From the NCBI GenBank assembly GCA_025963265.1, contig JAOPUY010000271.1, positions 1 to 8,650 of the forward strand: a stretch of DNA of 8,650 nt, in the 5' to 3' direction. Source of the stretch: Frankiales bacterium (GTDB lineage: Bacteria > Actinomycetota > Actinomycetes > Mycobacteriales > Jatrophihabitantaceae). A program made the translations under genes and the position numbers. The notes under the pieces were generated by a model. The model ran no database searches. It saw nothing but the letters and a program-made list of their open reading frames with translations, and had not been told where the DNA came from. Positions 4,872-8,650 of the stretch are shown here, piece after piece (positions within the stretch are counted from its first letter, which is position 1; the number at the start of each line of letters is the position of its first letter).

Positions 4872-5690
4872 TCAGCCGATGCGGTTGACGAAGCCGGCGT
4901 CGACCGGCAGGTTGGTGCCGGTGATGTAGCGGGCGTCGTCAGAGAGCAAGAACGCGATCGCGGCGCTGATGTCGGCCGGCTCCACCATGTCCACCGGCAG
5001 CGCGTTGCGCAGGTGGATGCCCTTCTCGACCTGCGTCGAGAGGAAGGCCAGCATCACCTCGTTGGTGGCCATCAACGTGTTCACCGCGGTCGGGTGGACG
5101 ACGTTGACGCGAATGCTCTGCGGCGCCAGATCGTTGGCCAGGCCACGCATGATGCCGACCACGCCGTGCTTGGCGACCCCGTACCCGCCGCCGCCCATGC
5201 CACGCAGGCCCGCGGTGGAGCCGGTGAGCACGATCGAGCCACCGCGGCCGCCAGCGACGATGTGCGGGATGCCGGCCTGGGTGGCGTTCCAGACGCCGGT
5301 CAAGTTGACGCCGATCACGTCGTCCCAGGCTTGCTTGTCCTCCTCCGGCGTCGTCTCGCGGAAGAGGCCGGGACTGATGCCGGCGTTGGCGACGATGAAG
5401 TCGAGCCGGCCAAGCTCTTGGACGCCGTCCTCGACAGCGCCTCGCAAGGCCGGCAGGTCGCGGACGTCGGCGACCCGGGCGATCATCCGCCGATCGAGTT
5501 TCTCGACCAGGGCGACCGTCTCGTCCAGCTCCGCTCGAGACGCCATCGGGTAGGCGACCGAGTCGAAATCGGCGCAGATGTCAACACCGATGATGTCCGC
5601 GCCCTCGGACGCGAGACGGAGTGCGTGACTGCGGCCCTGACCGCGGGCGACACCGGTGATGAAGGCGACCTTGCCCTCGAGACGAGCCAC
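4872..5690 (-). CDS. Mycofactocin-coupled SDR family oxidoreductase
   Basis: This 272-residue classical short-chain dehydrogenase has the cofactor loop TGVARGQG (12-19), Asp37 after the second strand (NAD preference), NAG (102-104), the catalytic Ser in TGSTAG (S158), and Tyr170-x3-Lys174 in YGVAKHG. Between strand two and the DVRD motif (75-78) it carries a ~35-residue insertion (about 38-72, AYPMASRAELDETVALVEKL). This insertion is typical of the mycofactocin-associated subgroup (carveol-dehydrogenase-like), whose members hold NAD tightly and pass electrons to the peptide-derived cofactor mycofactocin. The expected reaction is oxidation of a secondary or terpene-like alcohol to the carbonyl. 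The GTG start at 5690 has a strong GGAGGAAAT just upstream. It is the first gene of the SDR-CMD-DHFR-fold operon and is divergent from a TetR regulator with a composite operator between. Mycofactocin synthesis genes are not in this window and must lie elsewhere if the assignment is right. Confidence 0.93.
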   Translation of the reverse strand: MARLEGKVAFITGVARGQGRSHALRLASEGADIIGVDICADFDSVAYPMASRAELDETVALVEKLDRRMIARVADVRDLPALRGAVEDGVQELGRLDFIVANAGISPGLFRETTPEEDKQAWDDVIGVNLTGVWNATQAGIPHIVAGGRGGSIVLTGSTAGLRGMGGGGYGVAKHGVVGIMRGLANDLAPQSIRVNVVHPTAVNTLMATNEVMLAFLSTQVEKGIHLRNALPVDMVEPADISAAIAFLLSDDARYITGTNLPVDAGFVNRIG

Positions 5691-5762
5691 ATTTCCTCCG
5701 AAGAAAGAGTCCGTCCACCACTCCGGCGAACGCCGAGCAACATTGCCGCCGATCGAGAGCGC

Positions 5763-5811
5763 TTGGCATTCGGCTACTCACTGAGTAACACTGTTACAGT
5801 CTCGAAGTCAA
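5763..5811. promoter_or_regulatory. Overlapping divergent promoter candidates for the SDR operon and the TetR gene
   Basis: On the minus strand TTGACT (complement of 5806-5811) and TACTCA (complement of 5782-5787) are separated by 18 bp and could be -35 and -10 boxes of the SDR operon. On the plus strand TTGGCA (5763-5768) and TAACAC (5786-5791) are 17 bp apart and could serve the TetR gene. The -35 matches are good and the -10 matches poor. Both promoters would be covered by the palindromes at 5775-5797. Confidence 0.35.
5775..5797. promoter_or_regulatory. Composite TetR operator: two overlapping perfect palindromes
   Basis: TACTCA-C-TGAGTA (5775-5787) and GTAACA-C-TGTTAC (5785-5797) are both perfect 13-bp palindromes around a central C. 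They share the three bases GTA, and their centres (5781 and 5791) are exactly 10 bp apart, one helical turn. Two TetR dimers could bind on the same or slightly rotated faces, as in QacR-type cooperative operators. The element lies in the divergent region between the SDR operon and the TetR gene, so it is very probably that regulator's site. Confidence 0.75.
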
Positions 5812-5901
5812 GGGTGCGCGCGACGAAGCAGGCCGCGGTTTGCGAACCCCTCAGCTGTTAGCCGCTAGATGATCGCAATCGCCAGGCGCAAAGGATGTGG
5901 C

Positions 5902-6573
5902 GTGACTCAGAGCGAAAGAGCCATGGCCGCGCTCAACGTGGTGATCAACGTGCTTGAGGCGGACGGCTATGACGCCGTCACTTTGCGGCGGGTGGCCCAG
6001 GAGGGGCACATCTCCTTCGCCACGATTTACAAAGCTTGGCCAACCCGTGACGCGCTTATCGTCGCCGCATTCGAGGTGTGGCTCGAGCGGAACCGCTACG
6101 CCGCCCTGCGCAAGCTGGCCAGTGAGGTCGAGCTGGGCAGCAACCTGCGGGAGGACACGATCGCGGTCTATCGGGCCATCTTCCAGCAGTGGGAGGAGCA
6201 CCCGATGATGCTGCGGGCCTACCACCGCGCGCGCCGTGGCCCCGGCGGGTCACGCCTGCTCGAACAAGGCACCCGCATCGTCGAGCCGGTCACCGCGAGG
6301 GTGGTGGCGAACATCGACCCGGCGTTCGCTCGCGATTTCGGCGACGTTCTGGAGCAGGTGGTCTACGGGCTCATGGGCCGGTTCTCCGACGGAGAGATCG
6401 AGGTCGAGCAGATCCTTCCCACCCTCGAGCGGGCGATCTTCTGGATGACCGAGGGCTATGAGCATCAGCAAGAACGCGTCCGGACCGGGAGCCATCCAGT
6501 CGCAGGCGCGAAGTCTCCTCGACGCCGGGCGCCCTCGGTGAAGGCGCTCAAAGCCGCCAAGACGCCCCGCTAG
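5902..6573 (+). CDS. TetR/AcrR family transcriptional regulator with a basic C-terminal tail
   Basis: The protein is 223 residues from the GTG at 5902, chosen because AAAGGA (5890-5895) precedes it at six bases; an in-frame ATG at 5869 would add eleven residues but has no ribosome site. The N-terminal helix-turn-helix (about residues 9-52) shows VTLRRVAQEGHISFATIYKAW with the usual YKAWPTRDAL end. The rest is the helical ligand-binding and dimer domain (EEHPMMLRAYHRARRG, FGDVLEQVVYGLMGRF, ERAIFWMTEGYE). The last thirty residues (194-223) carry nine Arg/Lys with Pro and Ala, in an AKSPRRRAP...KALKAAKTPR pattern. This is unusual for TetR proteins and may add non-specific DNA contact. The gene is divergent from the mycofactocin-type SDR operon and probably represses it, and itself, through the palindromes at 5775-5797. 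The inducer is likely a lipophilic alcohol or its ketone that the operon handles; this is inference. Confidence 0.92.
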   Translation: MTQSERAMAALNVVINVLEADGYDAVTLRRVAQEGHISFATIYKAWPTRDALIVAAFEVWLERNRYAALRKLASEVELGSNLREDTIAVYRAIFQQWEEHPMMLRAYHRARRGPGGSRLLEQGTRIVEPVTARVVANIDPAFARDFGDVLEQVVYGLMGRFSDGEIEVEQILPTLERAIFWMTEGYEHQQERVRTGSHPVAGAKSPRRRAPSVKALKAAKTPR

Positions 6574-6582
6574 GCCAGCGGG
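6566..6582 (+). terminator. Hairpin overlapping the TetR stop codon
   Basis: CCCGCT (6566-6571) pairs perfectly with AGCGGG (6577-6582) over an AGGCC loop. The left arm runs into the TAG stop of the TetR gene. It is a short, GC-rich candidate terminator without a T-tract. Confidence 0.35.
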
Positions 6583-6628
6583 TCGCGTAGCTCCGGCAAT
6601 GAGGAATGGCGAGGCGACTTCGCTGCTG

Positions 6629-6692
6629 GCCTGTGGGCGTGCCCTGAAGTTCTGAGCTTCTGGAGCGTCTCCGTCAGCGAAGTCACCACGTC
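6629..6692 (-). pseudogene. 64-bp decayed fragment of a PPOX-type oxidoreductase gene
   Basis: These bases align to 1892-1956, the middle of the PPOX gene, with five mismatches and one single-base gap over 65 positions. On the minus strand the first part still reads DVVTSLTETLQKL, against DVVTSLTETRQKL in the intact gene. The missing base then breaks the frame within the KNLRARP motif. Similarity stops at both ends; the left end runs into 6574-6628, where I see nothing. The right end overlaps the stop codon of the MBL-fold gene by two bases, so the fragment may have supplied that gene's current 3' edge. It is not expressed as a meaningful protein. Confidence 0.75.
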
Positions 6693-7437
6693 ACAGTTCA
6701 GTCCGGGTGCCGGGCTCGACGATCCGCACCGTTGTTTCGGGTGCGAATTCGCGGGCGGCGTCCTGGTAGTGCTGTGGGTCGCGGTCGGATCGGGTGACCA
6801 GGCGGTTACCGAGCCAACCGCTGGTGAACGCGTAGTGGTGCGGGATCGCCAGTTCGGGCTTGAGGATGGCGGTCAGCTGCGCGGCGTCGTCGGCGTTCAT
6901 CACGACCTGCAGGTCGTCCGCGGGGCGGATCTGCAGGCCGTTGGTCGGCAACAGCGCGAGGTTGATGTGCCCGAGCCGTTCCGGGATCTGGTTGAGCTCG
7001 GGGATGTAGAGGGTGTCCCCGGCGAAGTAGACAGCCTCGGACCCAGCCCGCAGCACGAAGGTCACCTCGTGCACGCCGTGCTTACCCGGCGTCGCGGTGA
7101 TGGTGACCGGTCCGACCTCGACCGACTCCCAGGCGTCCAGGCCGGTGACGTCGCGGAAGCCGTTCACGCGGGCCTCGCCGACGACGGTGGTTGCGGCGAA
7201 GATCGGCACTCGCTGATCGCGGTAGGCAGCGAAAGTCTTGAGGTCGCAGTGGTCGTAGTGGGCGTGGCTGATCAGCACCCCGTCGAGCGGGGGGAGGTCG
7301 GGGATGGCGATCGCGATGGGCTCGCCCTGGTAGTAGCCGGGCTTGCTGGAGAACCAGGGGTCGGTCAGGAAGGTGCGGCCGCCGATCTCGATCAGATGGC
7401 AACTGTGGGTGACGCGGGTAACCGCGGTTGCAGTCAT
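6691..7437 (-). CDS. MBL-fold metal-dependent hydrolase (UlaG-like)
   Basis: This 248-residue metallo-beta-lactamase-fold protein carries the zinc motif H58-A-H60-Y-D62-H63 (SHAHYDH), a further His in PGKHG (120), the bridging Asp in FAGDT (141), and a late HHY (200-202). All the metal ligands needed for a two-metal site are therefore present. The opening THSCHLIEIGGRTFLTDPWF is typical of the UlaG/YcbL-like branch. Members hydrolyse lactones, phosphodiesters or other ester-like bonds in the cytosol; the substrate here is unknown. The ATG at 7437 follows AAGGGA at about ten bases. It lies 29 bp after the alpha/beta hydrolase stop, so the two are probably one transcript and may act on the same compound, one opening an ester or C-C bond and the other a lactone. 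A PPOX gene fragment abuts its 3' end. Confidence 0.93.
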   Translation of the reverse strand: MTATAVTRVTHSCHLIEIGGRTFLTDPWFSSKPGYYQGEPIAIAIPDLPPLDGVLISHAHYDHCDLKTFAAYRDQRVPIFAATTVVGEARVNGFRDVTGLDAWESVEVGPVTITATPGKHGVHEVTFVLRAGSEAVYFAGDTLYIPELNQIPERLGHINLALLPTNGLQIRPADDLQVVMNADDAAQLTAILKPELAIPHHYAFTSGWLGNRLVTRSDRDPQHYQDAAREFAPETTVRIVEPGTRTEL

Positions 7438-7466
7438 GGATGATCAATCCCTTCGGAGCGTTCGGC

Positions 7467-8282
7467 TCAGTTGATGCCGAGGTCGCGTTGGTCGGTGTAG
7501 TCGGCCTCGCCGCAGTTCCAGATCGCGTCGATGAGCTGTTGCGGGGTTTCGACTTGCGGCAGGTGGCCGGTGTCGGTGAGTAGCTGGAACCGGGCGACGG
7601 GGAGGGCGGCCGCGTAGGCGCGGCCGTAGGCGGGGTCGACGATCTGGTCGCTGTCGCCCCACAGCACCAGTGTCGCGGTGTCCATTTCCTGCAGCCGGTG
7701 GAGCAGAGTGGGGTCGCTCATCGCGGCGCCGGCGTAGGTGGCCAGCGCATCGCGGTTCGCGGCCGCCGCCGCCTGCGCGGCCGGCGGTAGGGATTGCGGA
7801 TCGACCCGGAACGGCTCAGGGTTGTGGAAGCTGAGCGAGAAGACCTGGTCCATCGTGAGCGAGAAGAAGTCGGCGACCGGATGCCCGGGAACCTCGATGC
7901 CGACCGCGTCGACCAGGATCACGCCGCTGACCCGCGGATCGGCGATCAAGCCCATTTCAGCGGCGATCCAGCCGCCGACGGAGTTGCCGATGACGGTCAC
8001 ATCCTCCAGGTCGAGCTGATCCAGCAGGGCGACGTAGGTCTGGGCCAGACCGCGAATCGTGGTGAGGGCGAGCGGGCGGGGCGTGCCGGCGAAACCGGGA
8101 TGAGTGGGGACGAGGACCCGGACGTCCTTGGTGGTGGCAAAGGTGTCGGCGAACGCCGAGACGGTGGTCGGGCCGCCGCCGCCGTGTAGCAGCAGGAACG
8201 GTTGACCCGTGCCGCGCTCGTCAAGCGTGATCTCTACTGGCCCGACGTCGTCCAAGACGACCGTGTGGGTCGAGCTGGGCAT
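7467..8282 (-). CDS. Alpha/beta hydrolase
   Basis: This 271-residue alpha/beta-hydrolase-fold enzyme has the oxyanion-hole segment LLLHGGGGP (30-38), a nucleophile elbow G-N-S101-V-G (99-103), the acid in WGDSDQIV (Asp212, with Asp210 as alternative) and the catalytic His240 in DTGHLPQVE. The cap region (about 130-200, DFFSLTMDQVFSLSFHNPEP and an Ala-rich helix) is of the size seen in meta-cleavage-product hydrolases and small esterases. GNSVGG at the elbow, with Asn before the Ser, is common in C-C bond hydrolases, but the substrate cannot be fixed. There is no signal peptide, so it acts in the cytosol. The ATG at 8282 has GAGGAGG five bases upstream. It is the first gene of a two-gene operon with the MBL-fold protein and is divergent from a TetR regulator, with an inverted repeat between, so it is probably induced by its substrate or a related compound. 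Confidence 0.93.
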   Translation of the reverse strand: MPSSTHTVVLDDVGPVEITLDERGTGQPFLLLHGGGGPTTVSAFADTFATTKDVRVLVPTHPGFAGTPRPLALTTIRGLAQTYVALLDQLDLEDVTVIGNSVGGWIAAEMGLIADPRVSGVILVDAVGIEVPGHPVADFFSLTMDQVFSLSFHNPEPFRVDPQSLPPAAQAAAAANRDALATYAGAAMSDPTLLHRLQEMDTATLVLWGDSDQIVDPAYGRAYAAALPVARFQLLTDTGHLPQVETPQQLIDAIWNCGEADYTDQRDLGIN

Positions 8283-8300
8283 GATGCCTCCTCGGCTTTG

Positions 8301-8367
8301 TAAGAGTTAACTATCATGACGACATCCACGTTAAAGGGTTTGCTATCATCATGCAAGTGAACTCTTA
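8301..8367. promoter_or_regulatory. Inverted 18-bp repeat in the divergent TetR/hydrolase region
   Basis: The complement of 8301-8318 reads CATGATAGTTAACTCTTA, and 8350-8367 reads CATGCAAGTGAACTCTTA: 15 of 18 positions agree, and the outer eight bases (TAAGAGTT / AACTCTTA) are perfect. The left copy contains the palindrome AGTTAACT (8305-8312). CTATCAT also recurs directly at 8311-8317 and 8343-8349. One copy lies close to each start codon, so a TetR protein could repress both genes by binding two sites 49 bp apart. No convincing promoter pair could be read. Confidence 0.6.
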
Positions 8368-8387
8368 GGAAGGCGGTGGGAGGCGAT

Positions 8388-8650
8388 ATGACCGTGACTG
8401 GGACGGGTCGAGCCAATCAGAAGGCGCGCACCCGCGCCGCGATCGTCCAGGCCTGCCGACAGCTGATCGACTCCGGCGATTCGGTCACCATGCCTGAGGT
8501 GGCGCGGTTGGCGCTGGTGTCGGAGCCAACGGCCTATCGCTACTTCCCCGACCTCTACTCGCTGCTAACGACGGCCCTGGCTGGCATGTGGCCCGTCCCG
8601 GCCGACGCGCTCGCCCCCGTAGCCGACTCGACTGATCCCGTTGAGCGGGT
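8388..8650 (+). CDS. TetR family regulator, N-terminal part (3' end outside window)
   Basis: Eighty-seven codons are visible before the window ends. The ATG at 8388 follows GGGAGG (8378-8383). The sequence starts MTVTGTGRANQKARTRAAIV, a basic arm leading into helix 1. It is followed by the helix-turn-helix VTMPEVARLALVSEPTAYRYF (about residues 33-53) and DLYSLLTTALAG, the standard TetR DNA-binding domain. The ligand-binding domain begins at the edge (WPVPADALAPVADSTDPVER) and cannot be judged. The gene is divergent from the alpha/beta hydrolase-MBL operon and probably controls it through the inverted repeat at 8301-8367. This is the second TetR in the window; its recognition helix differs from that of the regulator at 5902, in line with the different operator sequences. 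Confidence 0.9.
   Translation, partial: MTVTGTGRANQKARTRAAIVQACRQLIDSGDSVTMPEVARLALVSEPTAYRYFPDLYSLLTTALAGMWPVPADALAPVADSTDPVER

Noticed and set aside
3936..5861. A 641-codon open frame on the plus strand
   Set aside because: It runs opposite three clear minus-strand genes (DHFR-fold, CMD-like, SDR), has no recognisable domain and the composition of a high-GC antisense shadow.
6629..6692. A mobile element or short dispersed repeat
   Set aside because: There are only two copies, one inside a PPOX coding region with the reading frame partly preserved in the other. A gene remnant explains it better.
1..8650. A biosynthetic gene cluster or defence island
   Set aside because: No core synthase, peptide precursor, nuclease, toxin/antitoxin pair or phage gene is present. 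The genes form separate regulator/enzyme units.

Overview
The window is high-GC DNA with strong G/C preference at third codon positions. Its enzyme families are typical of actinomycetes: an F420-type flavin/deazaflavin reductase family, a mycofactocin-associated short-chain dehydrogenase, and a surface domain with the LDTR...G motif. I infer a member of the Actinomycetota; the genus cannot be fixed from this sequence. There are no tRNA, rRNA, CRISPR or insertion-sequence signatures.

Layout, left to right. Positions 1-390 (+) hold the C-terminal end of a secreted or surface protein. It converges on an unrecognised, weakly GPP34-like protein (469-1104, -), and a long inverted repeat with a nested hairpin lies between the two stops. 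Next come three minus-strand genes: a SnoaL-like gene broken by a one-base frameshift (1227-1591), a PPOX-fold F420-dependent-type oxidoreductase (1690-2085) and an NmrA-like NAD(P)-binding protein (2166-2897). The last is divergent from an Rrf2 regulator (2994-3488, +) that carries every [2Fe-2S] ligand position known for Streptomyces RsrR. Two near-identical 25-bp operators sit between these two genes.

The next block is a minus-strand operon, 5690 to 3495: mycofactocin-type SDR, then a two-repeat carboxymuconolactone-decarboxylase-like protein, then a RibD/DHFR-fold reductase. It is divergent from a TetR regulator (5902-6573, +). Two overlapping perfect 13-bp palindromes, one helical turn apart, sit in the shared promoter region.

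The right end repeats this plan. A second TetR gene (8388-end, +, cut by the window) is divergent from an alpha/beta hydrolase (7467-8282, -) and an MBL-fold hydrolase (6691-7437, -). An 18-bp inverted repeat lies in that divergent region. Downstream of the MBL gene is a 64-bp decayed copy of part of the PPOX gene.

Taken together, the window is an accessory patch of small redox and hydrolytic enzymes arranged as three divergent regulator/enzyme units: one Fe-S redox switch and two TetR ligand switches. The frameshifted gene and the gene fragment show that it is changing. The most interesting points are the RsrR-like switch with its duplicated operator, and the mycofactocin-SDR operon with its composite operator.
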